Below are positions 7,950 through 16,964 of a DNA stretch of 64,000 nucleotides, in pieces. A program made the position numbers and the translations under genes. The notes beneath the pieces were generated by a model, which was given only the letters and a program-made list of their open reading frames with translations, made no database searches and was not told the origin of the DNA. The DNA is from Streptomyces sp. HNM0575 (GTDB lineage Bacteria; Actinomycetota; Actinomycetes; Streptomycetales; Streptomycetaceae): positions 1-64,000 of the forward strand of contig NZ_JAASAG010000010.1 in assembly GCF_012726265.1 (NCBI RefSeq), in the 5' to 3' direction. Position 1 is the first letter of the stretch. Every line of letters begins with the position of its first letter.

Positions 7950-8588
7950 TCAGCCGGTCAGATGGCGCTGCACCACCGGCGCCAGCCGCGGAATCAGCTC
8001 CTCCGGCCGGGCCGAGGCGATCGGCTCCACCTTGATCACGTAACGCAGCATCGCCGTGCCCACGAGCTGCGCGAGCGCCAGCTCCACCCGCAGCGCCGCG
8101 TCCGGCTCGTCGAGCCCGGCGGAGACCTGCTCCAGCCCGGCGGCGACCCGCTCCAGCAGGTTCCTGGAGACGAGGCCGCGGAAGATGGCGGCCGCCGTCT
8201 CGTTGCTCACGGCGGAACGCAGGATCGCCAGCAGCGGATCGCGGGTGGCCGCGTCCTCCCAGATGCCGAAGACGTAGCCGACGAGCTGCTCGCCCCACTC
8301 CTCGGGGCTGCCCGACAGCAGCATGTCGGGGATGCCCAGGGCCGGGGCGAACGCGCCCTGCACGGCGGCGGCGAAGACCTGCTCCTTGGTGCCGAAGTAG
8401 TGGTGCACGAGCGCGGAGTCGACGCCGGCGCCGCGTGCGATGGCGCGGATCGAGGCCTTGTCGTAGCCGCGTTCGCCGAACTCCGTACGTGCCGAGCCGA
8501 GGATCCGGTCCCGCGTCGCGGGCTCCCCCTCGGCCTTCTCCGCGGAGGCGGGACGGCCGCGTCTGCGCACCGGCCCTCCGTGGCTCAC
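7950..8588 (-). CDS. TetR/AcrR family transcriptional regulator
   Basis: A 212-residue DNA-binding regulator. A basic leader (RRRGRPAS) precedes the TetR helix-turn-helix, with RDRILGSARTEFGERGYDKA (about 25-44) followed by SIRAIARGAGVDSALVHHYF and GTKEQVFAAAV. The C-terminal domain matches the TetR_C type seen in many actinobacterial regulators, with LAQLVGTAMLRYVIKVEPIA near the end. The GTG start at 8588 overlaps the stop of the upstream isomerase gene as GTGA, so the two are translationally coupled and transcribed together. The ligand and targets are unknown; co-expression with the isomerase hints at a shared role or autoregulation of the pair. Confidence 0.9.
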   Translation of the reverse strand: MSHGGPVRRRGRPASAEKAEGEPATRDRILGSARTEFGERGYDKASIRAIARGAGVDSALVHHYFGTKEQVFAAAVQGAFAPALGIPDMLLSGSPEEWGEQLVGYVFGIWEDAATRDPLLAILRSAVSNETAAAIFRGLVSRNLLERVAAGLEQVSAGLDEPDAALRVELALAQLVGTAMLRYVIKVEPIASARPEELIPRLAPVVQRHLTG

Positions 8589-9460
8589 CGCTGCCCCTGC
8601 GGGGACGCGGACGCTCCTCCGGGCGCCGAGGCTCCGCCGGGCGCGCCCCCCACGCCCGCCGGGGCGAGATGCAGCCGCGTGTACGCGAGCGCCTCGGCGA
8701 GGTCGCTCTCGCGCTCGGCGGCGGACATCGCGCGGCGGGTGTTGACCTCGACCACCACGTGGCCGTCGAAGCCGTTCTCGCCCAGCCGGTGGAGCAGTTC
8801 GGCGCACGGCTGCGTGCCGCGCCCCGGCACCAGGTGCTCGTCCTTGTTGGAGCCGTTGCCGTCGGCGATGTGGACGTGGCCGAGGCGGTCGCCCATGCGG
8901 TCGACCATGGCGAGGGTGTCGGTGCGCGAGGTCGCCGTGTGCGAGAGGTCGATCGTGAAGTGCCGGTAGTCGTCCTGGGTGGGGTCCCAGTCGGGCGCGT
9001 AGGCGAGCATCTCGCGGTCGCGGTAGCGCCACGGGAACATGTTCTCCACGGCGAAGCGCACGTCGGTCTCCCCCGCCATCCGCCACACGCCCTGGACGAA
9101 GTCCCGCGCGTAGTTCCGCTGCCACCGGAAGGGCGGGTGCACCACGACCGTCGAAGCGCCGAGCCGCTCGGCGGCCGTACGCGCCCGCTGGAGCTTCACC
9201 CAGGGATCGGTGGACCACACGCGCTGGGTGATCAGCAGGCAGGGCGCGTGTACGGCGAGCACGGGCACGCCGTGGAAGTCGGAGAGCCGGCGCAGCGCCT
9301 CGATGTCCTGGCTGACCGGGTCCGTCCACACCATGACCTCGACGCCGTCGTAGCCGAGGCGTGCCGCGATCTCGAAGGCCGTCGCCGTCGACTCCGGATA
9401 GACGGAGGCCGTGGACAGCGCGACCTTCACATCTGGGACGTGCGCAGCAGGTTGAACCAC
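8585..9460 (-). CDS. Sugar phosphate isomerase/epimerase (TIM barrel, AP endonuclease 2 fold)
   Basis: A 291-residue protein of the xylose-isomerase-like TIM-barrel family. Barrel strands and metal-ligand positions are visible in VALSTASVYPESTATAFEIA (start), VLAVHAPCLL, STVVVHPPFRW, VRFAVENMFPWR (Glu ligand), HFTIDLSHTATS (Asp, His) and LGHVHIADGNGS (His, Asp), with HVVVEVNTRRA near the end. Such enzymes act on sugars or inositol derivatives; the substrate here cannot be assigned. The C-terminal 25 residues are Gly/Ala/Pro-rich. GTG at 9460 is used as start; an internal GTG just before KVALSTA is possible. Followed by the coupled tetR gene. Confidence 0.85.
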   Translation of the reverse strand: MVQPAAHVPDVKVALSTASVYPESTATAFEIAARLGYDGVEVMVWTDPVSQDIEALRRLSDFHGVPVLAVHAPCLLITQRVWSTDPWVKLQRARTAAERLGASTVVVHPPFRWQRNYARDFVQGVWRMAGETDVRFAVENMFPWRYRDREMLAYAPDWDPTQDDYRHFTIDLSHTATSRTDTLAMVDRMGDRLGHVHIADGNGSNKDEHLVPGRGTQPCAELLHRLGENGFDGHVVVEVNTRRAMSAAERESDLAEALAYTRLHLAPAGVGGAPGGASAPGGASASPQGQR

Positions 9461-9807
9461 AGCAGACAGCCTAAGGCTCCGCGCGGAAGGTCCTCCGGGG
9501 CGTCGAAAGCGGGCCCGGCGTCACGTACGCGCCGGTCGTACCGCTGGTCACACCGTCTCCGGGGCGGAACGTGGAGGCCACGGCCCCGCTCGTACGGACC
9601 CGACCGCCGTGAGCGATCTCACGGCGGTCGCGCGGGGTGAACGGGAACCGGGCGGCTGCACACCGGGGCGGTACGGCAAGGCCGTATGCAGGGCCTCGTC
9701 CGGCCTCATCCGACCTCGAACCGCGCCGGCAGCGCGCCAGAAGCACGCCTTGAACCGCGCCTCGCAGCGCGCCTTGAACCGCGCCTGGAGCGGGCCGCGA
9801 GGCGCCC
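9461..9807. repeat. Intergenic region with direct repeats (isomerase/ppx gap)
   Basis: The 347-base gap holds a 17-base direct repeat CGCCTTGAACCGCGCCT at 9746-9762 and 9770-9786 (24-base period), with a diverged GAACCGCGCC unit also near 9717. No ORF with convincing coding features or RNA gene was recognised. A promoter for the isomerase gene should lie at the left end but none stands out. Confidence 0.45.
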
Positions 9808-10740
9808 TCACGACCTCCGCAGATGGTCGAGGCGGCGCAGGATCACGCCCTCGCGCAGCGCCCAGGGGCAGATCTCGACCTTCTGCACACGGAAGAGGTC
9901 CATGGCCGCCTCCGCCACCAGTGCGCCGGCGAGGAGTTGACGGGCCCTGCCCTCGGACACGCCGGGCAGCCCGGAGCGTTCGTCCGCCGTCATGGCCGCG
10001 AGCCGCGGGACCTGCTCCTCCAGCGCGCCGAGGGTCAACTTCCGCTCGACGTACGGGCCTTCGGCGGAGCGTGCCGCCCCCGCGATGCGCGCGAGCTGCT
10101 TGAACGTCTTGGACGTGCCCACCGCGTGGTCCGGCGCGTTGAAGCGGCTGAACTCCCCGACGACACGCGCGATTTCGGCCCGTACATGACGGCGCAGCTC
10201 CCTGACGTCGGTGGCCTCCGGCGGGTCGTCCGGCAGCCATGCCGTGGTGAGCCGGCCGGCGCCCAGCGGCAGGGAGACGGCCGCATCGGGCTCCTCGTCC
10301 TGGCCGTAGGCGATCTCCAGCGAGCCGCCGCCGATGTCGAGCAGCAGCAACCTGCCGACGGACCAGCCGAACCAGCGGCGGGCGGAGAGGAAGGTCAGCC
10401 GTGCCTCGTCCTCGCCCGTGAGGACCTCCAGCTTGACGCCGGTCTTCTCCGCGACGTGCGACAGGACCCGCTCGGCGTTCGCGGCCTCGCGCACGGCGGA
10501 GGTGGCGAACGGCAGCAGATCCTCGACGCCCTGGTCCTCGGCGACCTGGAGCGCGGCGGTCACGGTGGCTGCGAGGCGCTCGACGCCCTCGGAGCTGATC
10601 GCGCCGTTCTCGTCGAGGAGTTCGGCGAGTCTCAGCTCTTCCTTGTGTGAGTAGGCGGGAAGGGGACGCGCGCCGGAGTGCGCGTCTACGACGAGAAGGT
10701 GGACCGTGTTCGAGCCCACGTCGAGGACACCGAGTCTCAT
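9808..10740 (-). CDS. Ppx/GppA family phosphatase (exopolyphosphatase)
   Basis: A 310-residue member of the ASKHA-fold Ppx/GppA family, which hydrolyses terminal phosphates of polyphosphate and/or pppGpp. The N-terminal phosphate-binding motif is GVLDVGSNTVHLLV (residues 4-17) and the second motif is LLLLDIGGGSLEIAYG (about 135-150); GTSKTFKQLARIAG follows. Actinobacteria usually have two such short proteins, equivalent to mycobacterial Ppx1 and Ppx2, and this one is of the typical single-domain length without an HD domain. The ATG at 10740 is 48 bases from the divergent Cys-rich gene. Which substrate dominates cannot be told from sequence. Confidence 0.93.
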   Translation of the reverse strand: MRLGVLDVGSNTVHLLVVDAHSGARPLPAYSHKEELRLAELLDENGAISSEGVERLAATVTAALQVAEDQGVEDLLPFATSAVREAANAERVLSHVAEKTGVKLEVLTGEDEARLTFLSARRWFGWSVGRLLLLDIGGGSLEIAYGQDEEPDAAVSLPLGAGRLTTAWLPDDPPEATDVRELRRHVRAEIARVVGEFSRFNAPDHAVGTSKTFKQLARIAGAARSAEGPYVERKLTLGALEEQVPRLAAMTADERSGLPGVSEGRARQLLAGALVAEAAMDLFRVQKVEICPWALREGVILRRLDHLRRS

Positions 10741-10788
10741 GCCGTCACGCTAGCCGTATCCGGCGACGCCACGGCTACGCTGGGGCAC

Positions 10789-11862
10789 GTGGGAAAGACG
10801 AAAGCGGCGAAGCGCCGTAAGCAGGGCGTACGCGCCGATACGGGAACGCCGGGACAGAACGCACAGCAGCAAGCGCGCCAGGCACGGCAGGCGCGCCTCG
10901 CACAGCGGACACAAGAGCCGGACGAGGCGGAGGAGACCGACGGGCGGGAGCCGGGAGACGGTCCCGGCCCGCGCGCCGAGGAGACCGGTCTCGACTTCCC
11001 GCGTGCGTGGGTGGAGTTCGCCGACCCCGCCGACGAGGAGCAGGTCTTCCGCTGCGATCTGACGTGGCTCACCTCGCGCTGGAACTGCGTCTTCGGGCGG
11101 GGCTGCCAGGGCATCCGCCCGGGCCGCGCGGACGACGGCTGCTGCACGCTGGGGGCGCACTTCTCCGACGAGGAGGACGAGGATCGCGTCGCCACGCACG
11201 TGGCACGGCTGACTCCGGAGACCTGGCAATTCCACGACGTGGGCACGGAGTCGGGTTGGGTCGAGAAGGACGAGGACGACGGTGAGCGGCAGACGCGTCG
11301 CTGGGAAGGTGCCTGCATCTTCCACAACCGGCCGGGATTTCCCGGGGGTCAGGGCTGTGCGCTGCACATGCTCGCGCTGCGTGAGGGCCGTGAGCCGCTG
11401 GAGACGAAGCCGGACGTGTGCTGGCAGCTGCCGATCCGCAGAACCTTCGAATGGGTCGAACAGGCCGACGGCGAGCAGGTGTTGATCGTCTCCATCGGCG
11501 AGTACGACCGGCGGGGCTGGGGCCCGGGAGGGCACGACCTGCACTGGTGGTGCACTTCGGCGCCCTCGGCGCACGGGGCGAGCGAGCCCGTGTACGTCTC
11601 GTACAGGCCGGAGTTGACCGAGCTGATGGGCGAGGCCGGCTACGAGATCATGGCCGGGATGTGCGAACAGCGTCTCCGGACGGCGGACGCGGACGCGGGC
11701 GCGGGCGACGGCAGTGCCGGTACCGGTTCCGGTGCGCACGCGGGAACGGACAACGGCGCCCGCACCGGCTCCGGTTCGGCCTTCGTACCGCTGCCGCTTC
11801 TCGCTCCGCACCCGGCCGACCGGCCCGTGTCACCTCGGCAGCAGCAACCGCAGCAGAACTGA
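10789..11862 (+). CDS. Cysteine-rich conserved hypothetical protein
   Basis: A 357-residue protein. The first 65 residues are basic, Gln/Ala-rich and probably disordered. The core (about 70-300) is rich in spaced cysteines: CDLTWLTSRWNCVFGRGCQG, DGCCTLGAHF, GACIFHN, QGCALHMLA, DVCWQLPIRR and WWCTSA. This pattern resembles metal-chelating (zinc or iron) cysteine-rich proteins, but I cannot assign a named family. The last 65 residues are Gly/Ala low complexity. The GTG at 10789 is preceded by TACGCT seven bases upstream, the pattern of a leaderless transcript. It is divergent from ppx and convergent with the sigma-fusion gene. Confidence 0.82.
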   Translation: MGKTKAAKRRKQGVRADTGTPGQNAQQQARQARQARLAQRTQEPDEAEETDGREPGDGPGPRAEETGLDFPRAWVEFADPADEEQVFRCDLTWLTSRWNCVFGRGCQGIRPGRADDGCCTLGAHFSDEEDEDRVATHVARLTPETWQFHDVGTESGWVEKDEDDGERQTRRWEGACIFHNRPGFPGGQGCALHMLALREGREPLETKPDVCWQLPIRRTFEWVEQADGEQVLIVSIGEYDRRGWGPGGHDLHWWCTSAPSAHGASEPVYVSYRPELTELMGEAGYEIMAGMCEQRLRTADADAGAGDGSAGTGSGAHAGTDNGARTGSGSAFVPLPLLAPHPADRPVSPRQQQPQQN

Positions 11863-11915
11863 CCGGCGGCGGCACCGGCCCGGCGGTCACGCCCCCGCGG
11901 CAGGATCCTCACCGG

Positions 11916-11947
11916 CCCGGCGCCCCGCCCCTCAGCGGGGCGCCGGG
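11916..11947. terminator. Bidirectional hairpin terminator
   Basis: Perfect 13-base stem CCCGGCGCCCCGC (11916-11928) and GCGGGGCGCCGGG (11935-11947) with a CCCTCA loop, between the convergent Cys-rich gene and the sigma-fusion gene and touching the latter's stop codon. Confidence 0.7.
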
Positions 11948-13897
11948 TCAGTCGGCCGCCGACGAACTGGCTCCGCCCGACGACGGGGGATCGGACGGGG
12001 GCGGCGTCGACGGATCGTCGGACGGCGGCGGGCTGGTGGGGTCGTCCGACGGCGGAGGAGTCGGATCCTCGGACGGCGGCGGCGTCGGGGAGCTGGAGCC
12101 CGAGCCCCGCCCCTGCATCGTGACGACGGCACCGGACGGCGCGACCCGGATGTGCGCGGACCAGTACCCCGCGGGCTCGCGGCTGCGGATCACCGTGACC
12201 CGTACGGTCATGGTCTCGCCCGGGCTCAGCACGCCGCTCGTACGGCTGAACGCCAGCCACGGCGCGCCGCCCGACATCGACCAGCGCACGGGCGAACTCC
12301 CGCTCGCGGAGAGCCTGATGAGGGTCGAGTCGCCCGCCGCACGCGCGTCGACGCTGAGCCGCCCGGCCTCCGTGGTCCGGCCGTCCGCGGACTCGCCGTG
12401 CTTCGCACGCTTGCCGTCCTTGCCCGAACGGCCGTGCTTCTTGCGGGAGTCGGCGTCCTTGCTCTGGTGCCGGTGCCCGTCGTGGGCCCGCACCCGTCCC
12501 TGCGCGGCGTTCTCGAAGGGATGCCCTCGCAGGGACGATTCGTCGTCCCTGCCGGCCGAGATGGAGGAGCCGTCCGATTCGCCCGTGAGCGGAGCGCCGC
12601 GGTAGGCGGCCCACAGCGCGAGCACGGGCGCGGCGACGACCGTGGCCACGACCGTGGTGGTCACGGCCCTGCTGCGCAGCCGGTCGCGTCGCGCGCCACG
12701 GTCCTTGATCTCCATCGGGAAGCCGGTCTTGTCGAAGCGGGGCGTGTGGCGGCAGCGCGCGCGCCGCACCGCGAGCACCGCCGCTTCCACGGCCGGGCGC
12801 GGGGCCTCCAGCACGGCCAGCACCGCCGTGCCCGCCGGTGCCGTACCCGGCCAGGCGACTCCCGACATGGCGCGCTCGGCGGCCCGGCGGCAGTGCGTGC
12901 ACTCGTCAACGTGCTTGACGAGCTCGCGCCGGAAGGCCGGTCCGAGCAGCAGCTGGTCCTCCCCGGCGAGCCCCGAAACCACCCGGCAGCCACCGGACTT
13001 GACGACGGCGAGCGCGGCGCGGGTGCGCTCGACCTCGCAGGCGGCCTGTGAGAGCAGCACGCTGGCGGCCTCCGCGCTCAGCGACAGCACGGCCGCCACC
13101 TCGTGCGCCGGCAGCCCGTGGCGTACGGCCAGCTCCAGCGCCTCGCGCTGCTCGGGCGTGGTGCCCGCGGCCTCGGGCCAGGCGAGCGCGGCGAGGTCCC
13201 GGCGGCGCTGGGTGCGGGCGGCCTCGGTGAGATGGGGGGCCGTGGCGGGCACGGTGCCCCGCTTGCCGTCGCGGCCGCTCTGCTCGGCCAGTCTGCGCAG
13301 GCAGACCCAGCGGGCCAGCGCGTACAGCCACGGGCGGTGGAGGGTGCGGCGCACGGGGGCACGGTCGCGGTCGAACTGCCGCTCGGCGATCACGAGCGTC
13401 TCGCCCACGGCGCTGATCGCGGCGTCGTGCTCGCACATCACCGACAGGCAGTACGTGAACAGGCCGTCCAGATACGGCTCATAGCGCGCCGTCCCCGATT
13501 CCGGCGAGCCCTCGGCGGCCTGTCCGGACGCGGCGGTCGCCACGGCCGTCGGGACCGAGCCGGAGGCCGGGCCGTCCGCAACGGAGGCCGCAGCGCCGCG
13601 ACTTGTGCGGGCACGCGCCCGTCCCTCGGGGGGCGGCGGGACCGCGCCGGCCGTCGGGCCCGAGGTCGCCCCCGCGCTCGCGCCGGCCGCGGACGCGGTG
13701 CCCGCTGTGCCCGCCGGGGCGTCGGCGGCGGCCGAAGCCTCCGCCGCCGGCCCGGAGTCGGCCGCACGCCCGGAGGACGCTCCGGATCTGCTGAAGACCT
13801 TCGACGCACCGGAGCGTTGGTGCCGCTTCGGCCGCCGCACCGAATGCGCACGGTGTGCACCGGTGGTGTGCGTGGGGTGGTCGCGCCTGCTGCTCAT
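11948..13897 (-). CDS. Sigma-like / zinc-finger anti-sigma / transmembrane / BACON fusion protein
   Basis: A 649-residue protein combining modules normally on separate chains. Residues 1-135 are Ala/Gly/Pro disordered sequence. About 136-215 resembles ECF sigma region 2 (YLDGLFTYCLSVMCEHDAAI, then WLYALARWVCLRRLAEQ) and about 245-300 resembles region 4 (TPEQREALELAVRHGLPAHE, AAVLSLSAEAASVLLSQAAC). At about 328 the motif HVDECTHCRRA gives the His-x3-Cys-x2-Cys of zinc-binding anti-sigma factors. One transmembrane helix follows (about 411-430, TTTVVATVVAAPVLALWAAY), then a Lys/His linker, a BACON-type beta-sandwich (about 503-583, VRWSMSGGAPWLAFSRTSG) and a Pro/Ser/Asp-rich tail. The extracellular BACON domain would sense or bind carbohydrate or envelope material and control the cytosolic part. 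GTG at 13900 is an alternative start. Confidence 0.83.
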   Translation of the reverse strand: MSSRRDHPTHTTGAHRAHSVRRPKRHQRSGASKVFSRSGASSGRAADSGPAAEASAAADAPAGTAGTASAAGASAGATSGPTAGAVPPPPEGRARARTSRGAAASVADGPASGSVPTAVATAASGQAAEGSPESGTARYEPYLDGLFTYCLSVMCEHDAAISAVGETLVIAERQFDRDRAPVRRTLHRPWLYALARWVCLRRLAEQSGRDGKRGTVPATAPHLTEAARTQRRRDLAALAWPEAAGTTPEQREALELAVRHGLPAHEVAAVLSLSAEAASVLLSQAACEVERTRAALAVVKSGGCRVVSGLAGEDQLLLGPAFRRELVKHVDECTHCRRAAERAMSGVAWPGTAPAGTAVLAVLEAPRPAVEAAVLAVRRARCRHTPRFDKTGFPMEIKDRGARRDRLRSRAVTTTVVATVVAAPVLALWAAYRGAPLTGESDGSSISAGRDDESSLRGHPFENAAQGRVRAHDGHRHQSKDADSRKKHGRSGKDGKRAKHGESADGRTTEAGRLSVDARAAGDSTLIRLSASGSSPVRWSMSGGAPWLAFSRTSGVLSPGETMTVRVTVIRSREPAGYWSAHIRVAPSGAVVTMQGRGSGSSSPTPPPSEDPTPPPSDDPTSPPPSDDPSTPPPSDPPSSGGASSSAAD

Positions 13898-14208
13898 CAC
13901 CCGGAGACGGTAGGCGTGCGGGGCTTCCGCTGCGGACGGAGTTGCCCAGGTTTAATCCTTACGGGTGACCAGATCCCACGAAAGGGGATGTACGGTACCT
14001 CGTAGGACCGGGCGCGTTCACTCGTGGGTGACGGCTACGCCCTTGCACCGGGCGCGAGTTCGTGCCGCGCCGACCGTCCGGCCGCCCGCCGGCACCGCCT
14101 CCTCCGTGCTCCTCCGTGCCGCCCGCCCGCACCGCTCCCGCCGCTCCCCGGGCCGAATGACCCTGCCGCGGACCCCGGTTGTCGGTGCTTCCGTCTACGG
14201 TGACGTCC
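13898..14208. other. Intergenic region, divergent sigma-fusion gene and radA
   Basis: A 311-base divergent gap. The only signal judged usable is the -10-like TACGGT (14196-14201) seven bases before the radA ATG. The right half is C-rich with CTCCGTGC repeats. No small gene or RNA was recognised. Confidence 0.4.
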
Positions 14209-15630
14209 ATGGCTGCCCGTAAGACCTCCGCCAAGGACCGCCCCGCGTACCGCTGTTCGGAATGCGGCTGGCAGACGGCCAAGTGGCTCGGCCGCTGCCC
14301 GGAGTGCCATGCGTGGGGCACCGTCGACGAGGTGGGCGGCGCCCCCGCCGTGCGCACGACCGCGGCCGGCCGCGTCTCGGCGTCCGCGCTCCCCATCGGC
14401 CAGGTCGACGGCACGCAGGTCGCCGCCCGCGGCACCGGAGTGCCCGAGCTGGACCGCGTGCTCGGCGGCGGGCTCGTCCCCGGAGCGGTGGTCCTGGTCG
14501 CGGGCGAGCCCGGCGTGGGCAAGTCGACGCTGCTGCTGGACGTCGCGGCCAAGGCCTCCGACGAGGAGCACCGCACGCTGTATGTCACGGGCGAGGAGTC
14601 CGCGGGCCAGGTGCGGCTGCGCGCCGACCGCATCGGCGCCATCGGAGACCACCTGTATCTGGCCGCGGAGACCGACCTCTCCGCCGTGCTCGCGCACCTC
14701 GACGAGGTGAAGCCCAGCCTGCTGATCATGGACTCGGTCCAGACGGTCGCCTCGCCCGAGGTCGACGGCGCCGCGGGCGGCGTCGCACAGGTGCGGGAGG
14801 TGGCCGCGGCCCTGATCCGCGCCTCCAAGGAGCGGGGCATGTCCACGCTGCTGGTCGGCCATGTCACGAAGGACGGTTCGATCGCGGGCCCCCGTCTGCT
14901 GGAGCATCTCGTCGACGTGGTGCTGCACTTCGAGGGCGACAGGCACGCCCGGCTGCGCCTGGTGCGCGGCGTGAAGAACCGGTACGGGACGACGGACGAG
15001 GTCGGCTGCTTCGAGTTGCACGACGAGGGCATCACCGGTCTCGCCGACCCGTCGGGCCTGTTCCTGACCCGCCGCGCGGAGCCGGTGCCGGGCACCTGTC
15101 TGACGGTGACGCTGGAGGGGCGGCGTCCCCTCGTCGCGGAGGTGCAGGCGCTGACGGTGGACAGCCAGATCCCCTCGCCGCGGCGCACGACGTCCGGGCT
15201 CGAGACCTCCCGTGTATCGATGATGCTGGCGGTGCTGGAGCAGCGCGGCCGTATCAGCGCGCTCGGCAAGCGGGACATCTACAGCGCGACGGTCGGCGGC
15301 GTGAAGCTCTCCGAGCCGGCCGCCGATCTCGCGGTCGCGCTGGCGCTCGCGAGCGCGGCGAGCGACACCCCGCTCCCCAAGAACCTCGTGGCGATAGGCG
15401 AGGTGGGGCTCGCTGGCGAGGTGCGCCGTGTCACAGGCGTGCAGCGCAGGCTCGCCGAGGCCGCCCGTCTGGGCTTCACCCACGCCCTCGTGCCGGCGGA
15501 CCCCGGCAGGGTTCCGGAGGGCATGCGCGTGCGCGAGGTCGCGGACGTCGGGGAGGCGCTGGCGGTACTGCCCGCCCGTTCCCGTGCGACGGGCAGGCTT
15601 CAGCCCGGGTCCGCCGCGCCAGCGCAGTAG
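14209..15630 (+). CDS. radA: DNA repair protein RadA (Sms)
   Basis: RecA-like branch-migration ATPase of recombinational repair, 473 residues. It has the N-terminal zinc finger (YRCSECGWQTAKWLGRCPEC, about 11-30), Walker A GEPGVGKST (about 99-107), Walker B LLIMDSVQTV, the RadA-specific motif as KNRYGTTDEVG and the C-terminal Lon-like domain (VGGVKLSEPAADLAVALALA). The ATG at 14209 is preceded by TACGGT with 7 bases between, consistent with leaderless transcription. disA follows after 70 bases on the same strand. RadA is known to inhibit DisA activity in Bacillus, and the pairing of the two genes is widespread, so a functional unit is likely. Confidence 0.97.
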   Translation: MAARKTSAKDRPAYRCSECGWQTAKWLGRCPECHAWGTVDEVGGAPAVRTTAAGRVSASALPIGQVDGTQVAARGTGVPELDRVLGGGLVPGAVVLVAGEPGVGKSTLLLDVAAKASDEEHRTLYVTGEESAGQVRLRADRIGAIGDHLYLAAETDLSAVLAHLDEVKPSLLIMDSVQTVASPEVDGAAGGVAQVREVAAALIRASKERGMSTLLVGHVTKDGSIAGPRLLEHLVDVVLHFEGDRHARLRLVRGVKNRYGTTDEVGCFELHDEGITGLADPSGLFLTRRAEPVPGTCLTVTLEGRRPLVAEVQALTVDSQIPSPRRTTSGLETSRVSMMLAVLEQRGRISALGKRDIYSATVGGVKLSEPAADLAVALALASAASDTPLPKNLVAIGEVGLAGEVRRVTGVQRRLAEAARLGFTHALVPADPGRVPEGMRVREVADVGEALAVLPARSRATGRLQPGSAAPAQ

Positions 15631-15700
15631 GGTGCTGCGCGCGCCGCCGGTAGACTTTGCCCCGGTCCCGCCCGTACGCACGAACGACCGAAGGAGTGCC

Positions 15701-16828
15701 GTGGCAGCCAATGACCGGGCAGCAGCTCCCGGCAGGACCGGTGGGGGAGGTTCCGGTGCCGAGGGCCTGATGCGCGCCACGCTGAGCGCGGTCGCGCCCG
15801 GTACGGCCCTGCGCGACGGCCTGGAGCGGGTCCTGCGGGGCAACACCGGCGGACTGATCCTTCTCGGCATGGACAGGCACGTCGAGCCGCTGTGCACCGG
15901 CGGTTTCGTGCTCGACGTCGACTTCACGGCGACGCGGCTGCGCGAGCTGTGCAAGCTGGACGGCGCGCTGATCATCGACCGCGACGTCACCAAGATCGTC
16001 CGGGCGGGCGTGCAGTTGGTGCCGGACCCCTCCATTCCGACGGAGGAGACGGGCACCCGGCACCGCACCGCACAGCGGATCTCGATCCAGACCGGATATC
16101 CGGTGGTGTCGGTCAGCCAGTCGATGCGCCTGATCGCGCTCTACGTCGACGGGCAGCGCCGCGTGCTGGAGGACTCGGCCGCCATCCTCTCCCGCGCCAA
16201 CCAGGCCCTCGCCACGCTGGAGCGGTACAAGCTGCGGCTGGACGAGGTCGCGGGCACCCTCTCCGCGCTGGAGATCGAGGACCTGGTGACGGTGCGCGAC
16301 GTCTCCGCCGTGGCGCAGAGGCTGGAGATGGTGCGCCGCATCGCCACGGAGATCGCGGAGTACGTCGTGGAGTTGGGCACGGACGGGCGGCTGCTCTCCC
16401 TCCAGCTCGACGAGTTGATCGCGGGCGTCGAGCCCGAGCGCGAGCTGGTGGCGCGGGACTATGTGCCGGAGCCGAGCGGGCGCCGGTCCCGTACGGTCGG
16501 CGAGGCCCTCAGCGAGCTGGACCGCCTCACCCACTCCGAGCTGCTCGAACTGCCCACGGTGGCACGGGCGTTGGGCTACAGCGGCGCCCCCGAGACGTTG
16601 GACTCGGCCGTCTCGCCGCGCGGTTTCCGGCTGCTGGCGAAGGTGCCGCGGCTGCCGGGCACGGTCATCGAGCGGCTCGTCGAGCACTTCGGGGGCCTTC
16701 AGAAGCTGCTCGCGGCGAGCGTCGACGATCTTCAGACGGTCGACGGAGTCGGCGAGGCACGGGCCCGCTCGGTGCGGGAGGGGCTCTCCAGGCTCGCGGA
16801 GTCCAGCATCCTGGAGCGGTACGTCTAG
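15701..16828 (+). CDS. disA: Diadenylate cyclase DisA
   Basis: Makes cyclic di-AMP from two ATP and scans DNA for damage. The 375-residue protein has the DAC domain with the DGA motif (KLDGALIIDRDVTKIVRAG, about 86-104) and the RHR motif (GTRHRTAQRISIQTG, about 118-132), a central helical spine, and a C-terminal helix-hairpin-helix DNA-binding domain (LPRLPGTVIERLVEHFGG-like block and VDGVGEARARSVREGL). Length matches actinobacterial DisA. GTG at 15701 has AAGGAG four bases upstream. Downstream of radA in the same transcription unit; converges on a secreted-protein gene. Confidence 0.97.
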   Translation: MAANDRAAAPGRTGGGGSGAEGLMRATLSAVAPGTALRDGLERVLRGNTGGLILLGMDRHVEPLCTGGFVLDVDFTATRLRELCKLDGALIIDRDVTKIVRAGVQLVPDPSIPTEETGTRHRTAQRISIQTGYPVVSVSQSMRLIALYVDGQRRVLEDSAAILSRANQALATLERYKLRLDEVAGTLSALEIEDLVTVRDVSAVAQRLEMVRRIATEIAEYVVELGTDGRLLSLQLDELIAGVEPERELVARDYVPEPSGRRSRTVGEALSELDRLTHSELLELPTVARALGYSGAPETLDSAVSPRGFRLLAKVPRLPGTVIERLVEHFGGLQKLLAASVDDLQTVDGVGEARARSVREGLSRLAESSILERYV

Positions 16829-16941
16829 TACGGGGCAGCGGCCACGGGAGCCACACAGTACGGGCAACGGCCTCTGAATCCACATCCGCATCCGCACCGC
16901 GCAGGGCGCGCGGCACGAGCCTGGCGCACGGTGCGCGCGCC

Positions 16942-16961
16942 GCCCGGCGCCGCCGCCGGGC
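16942..16961. terminator. Hairpin terminator after disA
   Basis: Perfect 8-base stem GCCCGGCG (16942-16949) / CGCCGGGC (16954-16961) with a four-base loop in the convergent gap between disA and the Gly/Ser-rich protein gene. Confidence 0.55.
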
Positions 16962-16964
16962 CTC

